DNA of 43,073 nucleotides from a virus. Below the pieces are notes generated by a model, which worked only from the letters and a program-made list of their open reading frames with translations, did no database searches and was not told the DNA's origin. The stretch lies in the IMG/VR virus record IMGVR_UViG_3300047469_000037, positions 1 through 43,073 of that record; one strand, given 5' to 3'. Positions 1 through 7,159 of this stretch are shown one piece after another. A program made the position numbers and the translations under genes. How positions within the stretch are numbered: position 1 is the first letter of the stretch; each line of letters opens with the position of its first letter.

Positions 1-15
1 TGCATATTCATAATG
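1..15. other. attL: Left attachment core (attL)
   Basis: The 15 bases TGCATATTCATAATG recur exactly at 43059-43073, the other end of the window, next to the integrase gene. Exact direct repeats flanking an integrase-bearing phage genome are the usual remnant of site-specific integration. The true identity block could extend into host DNA not shown here. Confidence 0.85.
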
Positions 16-73
16 CAATGGTAGAAAAAATAGAGCTAGCAAAGGGATAGTTCAAAGCACGCACCAACAGAGC

Positions 74-128
74 ATTGCCGCAATGTTTTACCAATCTGTT
101 AGCGCAGAGGAAGTAAGATTGCGGCAAT
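74..128. repeat. 11-bp inverted repeat near left core
   Basis: ATTGCCGCAAT at 74-84 and ATTGCGGCAAT at 118-128 are exact reverse complements separated by 33 bases. Six T residues follow the right arm, so on the plus strand it could form a long-looped terminator. It could equally be a protein site in the integration arm. No gene is seen in 16-150. Confidence 0.4.
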
Positions 129-132
129 TTTT

Positions 133-150
133 TGTCCCATAGTTGTCCCA
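133..150 (+). promoter_or_regulatory. Paired arm-type integrase sites, left side
   Basis: Two copies of TGTCCCA start at 133 and 144, one helical turn (11 bp) apart. The same pair with the same spacing occurs at 42983-43000 near the right core. This arrangement fits arm-type binding sites for the N-terminal domain of the integrase. The pair abuts the stop codon of the UmuD-like gene at 151. Function is inferred from symmetry only. Confidence 0.5.
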
Positions 151-471
151 TTAGATAATCGGCCGGCTGTCTTCGTGGTAGTTCGAAACCATGAAGGTCA
201 CCTTACCCAGCACCACGATATCCTCCATAGCAGCCGCCTCAAGCGCTTCACCGTCACAGGTGATGATTGACTGCCCCATCAGCTTACCTACCGCCCTCTC
301 GCCGTACAGCTCGAAACAGAGCATATCCCCTGAACAAGGACTAGCGCCCGAATCCAGCAGATGAATAACGCCGTCAATCTCGAAGAGGCTCACGGTTGGC
401 CGTACCTGGCATATCTCGTTCAGGTCGATCCGCGATTCTACGTAGTCCTGTGCCGGTGATGGAAATCCCAT
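151..471 (-). CDS. UmuD-like S24-family protein without catalytic dyad
   Basis: The 106-residue product opens MGFPSPAQDYVESRIDLNE, closely matching the conserved segment that follows the cleavage site in UmuD and phage HumD. Family members normally continue with an S-G-D-S-M serine motif and a TVKKL lysine motif. Here the first region reads EIDGVIHLLDSG and the second RAVGKL, so neither catalytic residue is visible. ATG at 471 lies one base after the stop of the upstream gene and both are downstream of a LexA box. A role in modulating DNA polymerase V or UmuD is possible but is inference. A start further upstream would run back into the neighbouring gene. Confidence 0.75.
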   Translation of the reverse strand: MGFPSPAQDYVESRIDLNEICQVRPTVSLFEIDGVIHLLDSGASPCSGDMLCFELYGERAVGKLMGQSIITCDGEALEAAAMEDIVVLGKVTFMVSNYHEDSRPII

Positions 472-472
472 A

Positions 473-715
473 TCAGTGGCCCCCGTTGTTTGGATTGAAC
501 AGGTGGAACATCCGGCGCTCACCCTCTTCAGTCGAGATGTCGCGGAAGCAGCCCTGATAGTGCTCAATCCACCGGTTGGCTTCAGCCAGGGTGAAATCGT
601 GGTTCATTTTCGCGAGGTGCTCCACGAAGTCGACCGTTGTCACCGTGCGCTTGCCGTTCGGCGCTATCCTGATGCTTGCTCTGAATGCTGTTGCTATGTC
701 GTCTCTGCGTGGCAT
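473..715 (-). CDS. Conserved prophage protein, first gene of LexA-controlled operon
   Basis: This 80-residue protein (MPRRDDIATAFRASIRIAP...) resembles small proteins I recall lying before umuD-like genes in enteric prophages; its function is unknown to me. ATG at 715 is preceded by GGAGG with a 5-base spacer, so I prefer it to the upstream TTG at 727. The C-terminal half contains an aromatic motif (RWIEHYQGCF). A near-consensus LexA box ends 18 bases upstream of the start, so expression should rise during SOS induction. It is translationally coupled to the UmuD-like gene. Confidence 0.75.
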   Translation of the reverse strand: MPRRDDIATAFRASIRIAPNGKRTVTTVDFVEHLAKMNHDFTLAEANRWIEHYQGCFRDISTEEGERRMFHLFNPNNGGH

Positions 716-732
716 GGTGGCCTCCAATCGAA

Positions 733-752
733 TACTGTATTTATATACAGTA
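733..752. promoter_or_regulatory. LexA (SOS) box
   Basis: TACTGTATTTATATACAGTA differs from the ideal palindrome TACTGTATATATATACAGTA at a single central base. It lies just upstream of the ribosome-binding site of the minus-strand gene at 715, where LexA would block transcription of that gene and the UmuD-like gene. Confidence 0.9.
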
Positions 753-842
753 ATATTGATCGGCGTGGGCTATCAAGGGGATTTTTCGGTGTGGCTGGTA
801 TGATCTTGAAGGGGTTGAGTATTTAATTGCACTGGAGATGTC

Positions 843-862
843 GCGCCCCTAAACAGGAGCGC
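843..862 (-). terminator. Hairpin after the acyltransferase gene
   Basis: On the minus strand the arms GCGCTCCT and AGGGGCGC pair over 8 bp (one G-U) around a GTTT loop. It follows the acyltransferase stop at 899. There is no U-tract, so it is either a weak terminator or an RNA-stabilising hairpin. The rest of 753-898 shows no gene. Confidence 0.35.
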
Positions 863-898
863 ATTGAGCTATTGAGGTCAGAGTTGGTGCATTAATAT

Positions 899-1924
899 TT
901 ATATGTAGCGTCTAATGAACTTTATTTTTTTTGCCAAGAAGATGATTGCAAATGATATCAAGGCAATCGATATCTGCCAGATTAAGCAAGCAAAGAAAGG
1001 GGTGATTTTCTCTGAAAGGGAGATATAGTAATCAGTAGTCTTTATCATGACCATGTCAGAAATAAGATAAACTCCAAATACACATCCTGACAGTGAGCTA
1101 ATTAAATCTCCTCGCAATTGTATTTTATTACTGGATGACAAGAATTTAAAAACACAGAAAAACGAAAGGCTTGCTATTGAAACAGTCAATGACCCGAGGT
1201 AACTCCAGTATAGAGAATAATTATAACCTTTATTAAATTCAATATATGTAAATAAAGTTGACATCATTACTGATAAAACCAGTGCTATTAATAACAACCT
1301 GAATACATATCTATCTATTGTGATATATTTATTTATATAGTACCCAGCAAAAAGGAATCCTACCGGGTAGCAGTATATTGTAAAATTAGTTCTATCATAA
1401 AGGCTAATCTTGAACAGATGACCGATAAGTGACATAACCCCTGCAACTCCGAGAGCCAACAAAATCAGCACCTCAACATCTCTTCTGCTCATGGCTGATG
1501 TCATTCGTTGAAGGAACGGCATTACAGCAACAATACCTATGTACAGGTACATGTACCAAAGAGCATTGCTTGTTGGTTTTTCTATTATGTATCTTATGGT
1601 CGACTGCAAGTCTGAGAAGCTGATGAAGTGCAAATCACCAGCCTGATAATAATAAAAAGAGAAGGCGCAAAGCACAATAAATGCGCGCCAAAATCTTTTC
1701 AAGTGCTTACCGTAAGGCTCGTCCCTACCCAGTAGCAATGCGCCCGTTGCCATGATGAATATTGGGACAGCAATTCTTGATAGGTTAAAATAGGAAAGTG
1801 ATGAGAACCATGCAAAGGATGGCTGCAATGAAAGGAATATTCTGCTATTCGTGTGATTAACGATCACAAAAAATATTGATACAACCTTTGCTAGATCTAA
1901 ATACAACACCCTATTGTTTAACAT
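899..1924 (-). CDS. Acyltransferase-3 family membrane protein (O-acetylase-like)
   Basis: The roughly 341-residue protein is built of about ten hydrophobic segments. It carries the acyltransferase-3 signature: an early transmembrane helix ending in VIVNHT, with the family's conserved His, then SRIAVPIFIMATGALLLGR. Such integral membrane enzymes move acetyl groups onto surface sugars such as O-antigen, and phage copies change host serotype. The gene is much richer in A+T than the tail genes beside it and has its own promoter, so it is probably a late-acquired moron expressed in the lysogen. ATG at 1924 is chosen over GTG at 1936 or 1930; none has a strong ribosome-binding site. The sugar substrate cannot be told from sequence. 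Confidence 0.85.
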   Translation of the reverse strand: MLNNRVLYLDLAKVVSIFFVIVNHTNSRIFLSLQPSFAWFSSLSYFNLSRIAVPIFIMATGALLLGRDEPYGKHLKRFWRAFIVLCAFSFYYYQAGDLHFISFSDLQSTIRYIIEKPTSNALWYMYLYIGIVAVMPFLQRMTSAMSRRDVEVLILLALGVAGVMSLIGHLFKISLYDRTNFTIYCYPVGFLFAGYYINKYITIDRYVFRLLLIALVLSVMMSTLFTYIEFNKGYNYSLYWSYLGSLTVSIASLSFFCVFKFLSSSNKIQLRGDLISSLSGCVFGVYLISDMVMIKTTDYYISLSEKITPFFACLIWQISIALISFAIIFLAKKIKFIRRYI

Positions 1925-1955
1925 AAACACTTTCACAGTTAAATATTATTTACTG

Positions 1956-1983
1956 ATTATATCGTTATAAGTTCTGATTACAA
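1956..1983 (-). promoter_or_regulatory. Promoter of the acyltransferase gene
   Basis: On the minus strand a perfect -10 TATAAT (1961-1956) sits 16 bp from a -35 TTGTAA (1983-1978; four of six consensus bases). It lies about 30 bp upstream of the coding region and after the hairpin that follows the tail fibre genes, so the gene can be read independently of the late operon. Confidence 0.65.
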
Positions 1984-2033
1984 GTTTGTTAGGTGGTTAT
2001 TTGCTTTGTGATGGAGGGGCGGTGAGGGGAAGG

Positions 2034-2050
2034 CCCCGGACTCGCCGGGG
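2034..2050 (-). terminator. GC-rich hairpin after tail fibre assembly gene
   Basis: Arms CCCCGG and CCGGGG enclose a 5-base loop directly after the tail fibre assembly gene. The following bases are CCTTCCCC rather than a run of T, so termination would be imperfect. It marks the end of the late operon before the acyltransferase promoter. Confidence 0.4.
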
Positions 2051-2056
2051 TCATTC

Positions 2057-2461
2057 TTATGATGGCATGACGGGCCAAACGATGTCATCAGTTGTGCTGG
2101 TATCGATTCGGCTAAGTAGTACGCGGTATTTCTTCCACAGGGGCAGCGCTGCAGTTTCTGCATCTGTTGCCATTTCCAGATCTACTGCATCCTGGAGAGT
2201 GCCAATAGTCTGAGTTGCGGAATCCATTAATGAAGACTTTGTCGTGACATTATTCTGTATTTTTATTTTGTTGGCAATATCAGTTTCCTCGGCAGTTAGT
2301 GGCGGCGTGGTAAACTTACCATCAGCATATAGGTAGCCAATACTGACAGATGAATCTGCAAATACCGCTTCCCCCTCTAAAGCTACCCAATCACTTTCCC
2401 CATCCCAAATGATGGTGTTCACGACAACACCATTAACTACTACTGCATAAACATCAGACAT
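2057..2461 (-). CDS. tfa: Tail fibre assembly protein (Tfa family)
   Basis: The 134-residue protein has an N-terminal VNGVVVNTI segment and the C-terminal signature W-K-K-Y-R-V-L-L-S-R-I-D followed by IVWPVMPS, typical of caudoviral Tfa chaperones. These bind the receptor tip of the tail fibre and help it trimerise. The start codon overlaps the stop of the fibre gene (TAATG), the usual fibre-then-chaperone order. It is the last gene of the late operon. Confidence 0.88.
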   Translation of the reverse strand: MSDVYAVVVNGVVVNTIIWDGESDWVALEGEAVFADSSVSIGYLYADGKFTTPPLTAEETDIANKIKIQNNVTTKSSLMDSATQTIGTLQDAVDLEMATDAETAALPLWKKYRVLLSRIDTSTTDDIVWPVMPS

Positions 2462-3390
2462 TACGAATACTCCCAGACAATGATAACTCCGCTTGTTCCT
2501 GCTCCACCAACTGCTCCAGTGGTTGTTGCCGCTGCCGCCGCACCAGACCCACCTGAGCCAAAACCTAATCCCGCAGAACCATTACTGGCACTTCCAGAGG
2601 AGGCGCCTACCCTGACCCCACCCCTACCAGCCCTGGAGCTTCCTCCTGATCCACCTAGGTTCCCATTTGCTGTACCAATACCCGCCTCCCCACGTTCACC
2701 ACCGCTAATTAAGACATTCCCTGTGGTCCCCACGCCTGGAATTCCAGCGATAGAAACAATGGCAGTGGTCGTTGGATCAGTTGTTATATTTGCATTACCA
2801 CCACCACCACCTGCAGCGACACATAGAGTACCGAACGATGTTATGCCTCCGTTACCGCCAGCATTTCCTGCTGTGCCACCGGAACCTGAAGCACCTATGG
2901 TCACGCTGTAACTTGCTGCAAGTGAGGTAATCGAAGAGAGGGCATACCCGCCCCCGCCACCACCACCCGTTACTGAGTGACCACCAGTTCCTGGGGCAAG
3001 TAGGCCACCGCCTCCACCACCACCGCCGATGCACTCAACAAGGATTGATTTTGCTCCAGGCGAGGGGGTATAGATTCCACTGGATGTAATGGTTTTTGGT
3101 GGCCCCAGCAATCTGCCCGGAGTTAAATTTGTCATGCCCAACTTAAGATTCGAAAGAATTGTTGCTGGAACTCCGTTATCCAGAACGTCTACAGACGCAC
3201 TATCCGAGATGAATTGAGCCAGTACATTGGCCATAACCGTCGATTGACGAATGGCTTTATTGATTTGTGCAGATGATGCTTTACCCGACTGGAAGCCCGT
3301 CAATAAAGCTGCCAGAGCTTCATAGTCAGTTTGGCTGGTTACGTTCGCCCCAGCGCCAATACCAAATGCTTTAAAATTGTTGGTAGCCAT
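2461..3390 (-). CDS. Tail fibre protein with polyglycine C-terminal domain
   Basis: The 309-residue protein has an N-terminal attachment region (about residues 1-95) and a long C-terminal half full of glycine runs, such as GGGGGGGG near residue 125 and GGGGGGG near residue 140. Such glycine-rich domains can form polyglycine-II helix bundles and act as receptor-binding tips, as known for some T-even adhesins. ATG at 3390 overlaps the previous stop (TAATG) and is preferred to TTG at 3408. The Tfa gene follows. Receptor unknown; assignment as fibre rests on context and composition. Confidence 0.8.
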   Translation of the reverse strand: MATNNFKAFGIGAGANVTSQTDYEALAALLTGFQSGKASSAQINKAIRQSTVMANVLAQFISDSASVDVLDNGVPATILSNLKLGMTNLTPGRLLGPPKTITSSGIYTPSPGAKSILVECIGGGGGGGGLLAPGTGGHSVTGGGGGGGYALSSITSLAASYSVTIGASGSGGTAGNAGGNGGITSFGTLCVAAGGGGGNANITTDPTTTAIVSIAGIPGVGTTGNVLISGGERGEAGIGTANGNLGGSGGSSRAGRGGVRVGASSGSASNGSAGLGFGSGGSGAAAAATTTGAVGGAGTSGVIIVWEYS

Positions 3391-4070
3391 TAAAGTGCTT
3401 TCTCCCAAGCGCCAGTATCAAATCCGGCGATGTATTCGTTATCCATGTCGAAACCAAAAAATCGGTTTCCGACTGATGGGGTTTCAATTGAAGGTGTTTG
3501 GATGTTGCCGGCCCAAACTCCCGCGGCTTTCACGGTGAGATATCCCTGGCGAATCGCGGCAAGCAGTTCTAATGAAACCTGGCTGATATCTTCTTCAGGG
3601 AATACCCATATCGAAATCGTCATGTCCTGGTTATCAACGATCTGCATCTTAAGGCCAGAACCTTCCAGCGCTGTTTCGAGAATCGGCGGAAGCGTATCGT
3701 TTTGCCCATTCCAGTTATTTATGGCTATTTTTGCCTTCAATACGATTCGGTAAGTGTCATCACTCAGGCTGGTGAAACCTGCATCCGGATCAAACGGCCC
3801 CTGCCAGACGCCTTGATCCCATCCCAGCGCGTCTGTATCGAATGAAAAATAAACCCCTGCGATAGGCTGGCTAACGATGCGCGTTCTGCCGATCCATTCA
3901 CCTAAAACGTCCAGTTGCACGCCGACAGCATCATCAATATCGAATGCTGAAATAAGCGCCGCCAGCGCGGTTCCGGTGTCAGTAAATGGTCTGGTTGAAA
4001 GGTCAATGTGATCGACAAACAGGGGCTTTCCCCTGTGATAGTTGGTAATCAGGTCTGTGTATTTACTCAT
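3390..4070 (-). CDS. Baseplate/tail protein, DUF2612 type
   Basis: This 226-residue protein begins MSKYTDLITNYHRGKPLF and contains an AVGVQLDVLGEWIGRTR segment, which recalls DUF2612 proteins found after baseplate J genes. It probably occupies the place of P2 gpI, joining the baseplate wedge to the fibre. ATG at 4070 overlaps the baseplate J stop (ATGA). The longer reading with a HHHH stretch lies inside the J gene and is not used. Confidence 0.8.
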   Translation of the reverse strand: MSKYTDLITNYHRGKPLFVDHIDLSTRPFTDTGTALAALISAFDIDDAVGVQLDVLGEWIGRTRIVSQPIAGVYFSFDTDALGWDQGVWQGPFDPDAGFTSLSDDTYRIVLKAKIAINNWNGQNDTLPPILETALEGSGLKMQIVDNQDMTISIWVFPEEDISQVSLELLAAIRQGYLTVKAAGVWAGNIQTPSIETPSVGNRFFGFDMDNEYIAGFDTGAWEKAL

Positions 4071-5263
4071 GACGTCACCGTGATGGTGATGTTCGAGGTT
4101 GTGCATGAAGCGGATTCATTGAATGCAATGTCGATATTTGACGCAGCAACCGTACCGGATGACTTGCCAATCTGAAGGTTGGTAATGTCGTAATACCGGC
4201 TGGCCCCACCGCTTACAACGCCGAGGTTAGCCGGTGAGTAAATCCGGCTTAGCAGAACATCATCTCCAATGGTCAGTGAGTTGATATAGGCAGCGATGGC
4301 CGCCTTGATGTCCTCTCCAACCTGCGTTGTGTATCCAGCGAAGGCCTTGATAGTTATTGCCACATAAACTGGCACGTTGGTTGAGCGAGAGAAATTGATA
4401 GTGTGTGGATTGCCGTATGTGTCGCTGACGACAATTGCCGTTGAGCCATAGGTGGAAACGCCCTGGCCTTTTTTGCCGCGAATTGTTTGCGCAATAACAT
4501 CTGCGTCACCACCATCCACAATCGCAGCAATGGAGTGAGCCGGCAGGCCGTTGCTATCGACTGATCCAGTATCGTTCTCGTAAAGCTTGTGGCGCGTCAC
4601 GCCAGTAACGTTAGCCAGTGCACCATCAACCGCATCGAACGGTGTCAGGGATGGCAATGCCACGCTCTGTGTCTGCCTCAAGCGAAGCTGAGCATCGGTC
4701 TCTGCCGCACTGCCAACTGTGGCCGCAGTGGCATTTGTCACTGCCGTCCATCCGCGTGTTGGCGTGTTGATCTGGTTAACTGATCCGATGACCGCAGCGA
4801 CCGGGCCAGATGTGGCACATGTTGCGGTTACAGTGATGCCAGCCAGAGGTATGGTCACACTGGCGGGAAGATTCCAGATCACGTTGTTCTGGTCCTTCAC
4901 TGAGCCATTGGTGACTGTAACCACTGTTGACGCGCTCAGCGTCACATCTACCGTGGAATTCGTCGCACCTTTGCGCGCTATGCCATTAATTTTCACATTG
5001 CGGGTCAGCGCATCGGTCATACCTGAAGAAGGTGAAAACGAGTTATAGCAGGCTATGGCCGTGTTATTAGCATCGTGGATTGCCAGAGATACCAGTGCGA
5101 CCATCTGACCATCTTTGCTATCCGGTTCAAGATAAGCATCAGTGCCGTAAATCTGCTGGAAGTAGCTGGTGATGGTGCTGAGGATTGTCTGGTAATCGGG
5201 CGCACTGATCCCCTGGGCGGTTATCGTTGCCGATAACCCCAGCGTATCGAGGTTCAAAGCCAT
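4067..5263 (-). CDS. Baseplate J-like wedge protein
   Basis: The 398-residue protein shows the baseplate J/gp47 pattern: an N-terminal helix region (YQTILSTITSYFQQIYGTDAYLEPDSKDGQMV), a beta-rich middle, and LTPFDAVDGALANVTGVTRHKLYEN. In contractile phages this protein forms the wedge dimer that couples baseplate opening to sheath contraction. It sits between the gp25-like and DUF2612 genes, the usual gp25-J-I order. Length is normal for the family. Confidence 0.92.
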   Translation of the reverse strand: MALNLDTLGLSATITAQGISAPDYQTILSTITSYFQQIYGTDAYLEPDSKDGQMVALVSLAIHDANNTAIACYNSFSPSSGMTDALTRNVKINGIARKGATNSTVDVTLSASTVVTVTNGSVKDQNNVIWNLPASVTIPLAGITVTATCATSGPVAAVIGSVNQINTPTRGWTAVTNATAATVGSAAETDAQLRLRQTQSVALPSLTPFDAVDGALANVTGVTRHKLYENDTGSVDSNGLPAHSIAAIVDGGDADVIAQTIRGKKGQGVSTYGSTAIVVSDTYGNPHTINFSRSTNVPVYVAITIKAFAGYTTQVGEDIKAAIAAYINSLTIGDDVLLSRIYSPANLGVVSGGASRYYDITNLQIGKSSGTVAASNIDIAFNESASCTTSNITITVTS

Positions 5264-5617
5264 TTATGCCTCGCTTGTGACGGTCGTCGTTCCGTAAATG
5301 GTGTCGATGGTCGCCGTGAAAATTACCCGGCGTGATGAGGTATTGAGGTTTGAATCGAAGGCAGTGATCGAGTTCACTCCCTGCGTTTGCAGGATGTATT
5401 GCCTGATGGCTAGGTTGTAGACTTCTGGCTTCTGCTTACCCAGCACAGCCTCGCGCCACTGCATGCCCTTGGTCAGGTCGAGGAACCATTGCTTGTACCA
5501 AAGCTCAAAGCGAGTTTTGACGGCCTGCGCCACACACTCCGGAGAGTTAATTAGCCAGGTGTTATCACCCTGACCAAAGGTGTAATCACCATCCGAGTCT
5601 TCGCGTCTGTATCGCAT
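5264..5617 (-). CDS. Baseplate wedge protein, gp25-like
   Basis: The 117-residue protein (MRYRREDSDGDYTFGQGDN...) matches the size and position of gp25/gpW-type or DUF2634-type baseplate proteins, with a central ECVAQAVKTRFELWYKQWFLDLTKGMQW helix and a C-terminal beta segment. T4 gp25 nucleates sheath polymerisation on the baseplate. Its ATG overlaps the spike stop (TGATG) and the J gene begins at the next base after its stop. Confidence 0.82.
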   Translation of the reverse strand: MRYRREDSDGDYTFGQGDNTWLINSPECVAQAVKTRFELWYKQWFLDLTKGMQWREAVLGKQKPEVYNLAIRQYILQTQGVNSITAFDSNLNTSSRRVIFTATIDTIYGTTTVTSEA

Positions 5618-6369
5618 CAGTTCACCTTGCCTGAGTTGCCAGAGCCAGTCTGCACGCCGTTATGGGTATGCTGGTCGCTGATGTCCTTACCGTTGGACGT
5701 AAGCGTGCCGAAGAACTGAATCGCGCCCGTTATTTTCGCTGCCACACCTGTCGCCAGGCTGCCGGTCATTCCGCCCAGCCAGGTAAGCATTCCTGTGATG
5801 GTCACTGCATTGCTGAACTTCGCCATCGGGGTAGTTACGTTCATTCCACCCGGCGCCACGATGTTCACCTGTTTACTGTTCGGGTCCAGCTCAATATAAG
5901 CAGCCCCGTCATCAGTCCGCATCTGCAGAGTAGTGGTGCTGATGTTGCTGATTTTCTCTGCCTGAGACTGTGGGCCGACAAATGCGAATGCATCGGAAAG
6001 GTCATGCTGGCGCGGGTCTACTGGCTCCTGCACGCCGCCGTTCTGCCACCAGAAATCGATACACCGATCGCTGAATACCACCAGGCACTCATCGCCCTCT
6101 TTGATAGGGAATGTGATCGTGCAGCCACCTCCGCGCGGAAATACCACCGGGACATCCATCAGGAGCGGCATGTTGGCTGATGTGTAGTTTCCGTCATCAT
6201 CAGGCACTGCTCCTTTAATGGCAGGCTGAACAGTGCAGGTTACGGCGATCGGGTCAAAGGACTGGATGATGCCGGGCATCGACACGCGCATCATGGAGAA
6301 GATTGATTTGGCTAAAGCGTCGAATGCCTGCTGCTGACCGCCAGCCTGCGCTTGTTGGGAAACTGGCAT
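5617..6369 (-). CDS. Gp138-type membrane-puncturing spike
   Basis: The 250-residue protein has an N-terminal OB-like domain (VTCTVQPAIKGAV...VVFPRGGGCTITFPIKEGDECLVVFSDRCIDFWW), a beta-helix-like middle, and a C-terminal HTHNGVQTGSG. The H-x-H at about residues 234-236 is the metal-binding apex of spikes such as phi92 gp138, where three chains hold an iron ion. The protein would cap the tail tube and pierce the outer membrane. GGAG lies 5 bases before the ATG. A terminator lies 13 bases upstream of the ATG, an odd position inside a late operon. Confidence 0.9.
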   Translation of the reverse strand: MPVSQQAQAGGQQQAFDALAKSIFSMMRVSMPGIIQSFDPIAVTCTVQPAIKGAVPDDDGNYTSANMPLLMDVPVVFPRGGGCTITFPIKEGDECLVVFSDRCIDFWWQNGGVQEPVDPRQHDLSDAFAFVGPQSQAEKISNISTTTLQMRTDDGAAYIELDPNSKQVNIVAPGGMNVTTPMAKFSNAVTITGMLTWLGGMTGSLATGVAAKITGAIQFFGTLTSNGKDISDQHTHNGVQTGSGNSGKVN

Positions 6370-6381
6370 ATTTGCTCCAAT

Positions 6382-6403
6382 AAAAAACCCGCCGAAGCGG
6401 GTT
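6382..6403 (-). terminator. Intrinsic terminator after the secreted-protein pair
   Basis: On the minus strand AACCCGC and GCGGGTT pair over 7 bp around a TTCG loop and run into six T residues. This is a strong rho-independent terminator within the tail operon, ending the two inserted exported-protein genes. Late transcription must pass it, presumably under Q antitermination. Confidence 0.85.
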
Positions 6404-6425
6404 CATAATGTTAATTGATTTACTG

Positions 6426-6797
6426 TTAAAGATTTTTTGTGGGAGAGCATTTTTTTATTATCGCGTCTCCCCTTGGTCTATTGTCAGCATCTAATAACTG
6501 CACAACTTGTTTAATGCCCTTTCCATCTTCTGGGAAAATTGTTGTGTAGTGATTGTGCATTCCACCATTCGCTCCCCACACATCGAAAGTTATGACTATC
6601 GAGTCACCCAAATCCCCATAAGGAAATTCGTCAACTTTGACATTTTCTGTCAACTCGTCGTTTATTATCACTGCGTGCTCAGTGGTAGATGCATTCTCAT
6701 AAATTATGAAATTATTTTTCTCGCAAGTGAAATGTACAGGCGATGCCGCAATGGCCGAAAGTGAGAACAAATAAATTAAAATTGCACATAGTTTCAT
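6426..6797 (-). CDS. Small secreted protein, unknown function (second of pair)
   Basis: The 123-residue product starts with a classical signal peptide (MKLCAILIYLFSLSAIAAS, cleavage probably after AIA). The mature part has two cysteines, FTCEKNN near the front and IKKCSP near the end, which could form one disulfide in the periplasm. The gene is AT-rich, starts 3 bases after its neighbour and ends before a strong terminator. I do not recognise a family. Possible roles are superinfection exclusion or lysogenic conversion, but this is context only. Confidence 0.7.
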   Translation of the reverse strand: MKLCAILIYLFSLSAIAASPVHFTCEKNNFIIYENASTTEHAVIINDELTENVKVDEFPYGDLGDSIVITFDVWGANGGMHNHYTTIFPEDGKGIKQVVQLLDADNRPRGDAIIKKCSPTKNL

Positions 6798-6800
6798 TTG

Positions 6801-7157
6801 CTAATTAACCTTCACGCAGTCATAGGTGCCAAACAGTCTGGGCTGATCCATGTTGCTGCGAATTGCTTCGACATTCAGTATCGCCTTCCCCTTAAGCTTA
6901 ATGAAGTCCATACCATAGAATCCAGGATAGTCATTGCGTGGAACCATCCATTGATACGATACGTTCTTATAATCATCCTGCTCTGCGAGAAACCTAAATT
7001 TTTGGCTTACAGGACGAATATCATTGATGTGCATAAATCCATCATTGCTTGAAGACAGCGTGAATGGTCCGCACTGCATCAATGGCTTTGCCTGATTGTC
7101 AGCAAAAACTGAGGATGAAAATATAAAAACTGAAAGTATTAGGACAGCACCCTTCAT
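6801..7157 (-). CDS. Small secreted protein, unknown function (first of pair)
   Basis: The 118-residue product has a signal peptide (MKGAVLILSVFIFSSSVFA) and a mature domain with two cysteines, LMQCGPF near the front and TYDCVKVN at the end. This matches the disulfide layout of the next gene, though the sequences otherwise differ. It starts 2 bases after the hub gene stop, so it is probably read with the late genes unless a promoter lies inside the hub gene. No family recognised. Confidence 0.7.
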   Translation of the reverse strand: MKGAVLILSVFIFSSSVFADNQAKPLMQCGPFTLSSSNDGFMHINDIRPVSQKFRFLAEQDDYKNVSYQWMVPRNDYPGFYGMDFIKLKGKAILNVEAIRSNMDQPRLFGTYDCVKVN

Positions 7158-7159
7158 AA

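Noticed and set aside
2480-2911. Proline-rich plus-strand ORF opposite the tail fibre
   Set aside because: It is the complement of glycine codons in the fibre gene; the proline runs come from GGN codons read backwards.
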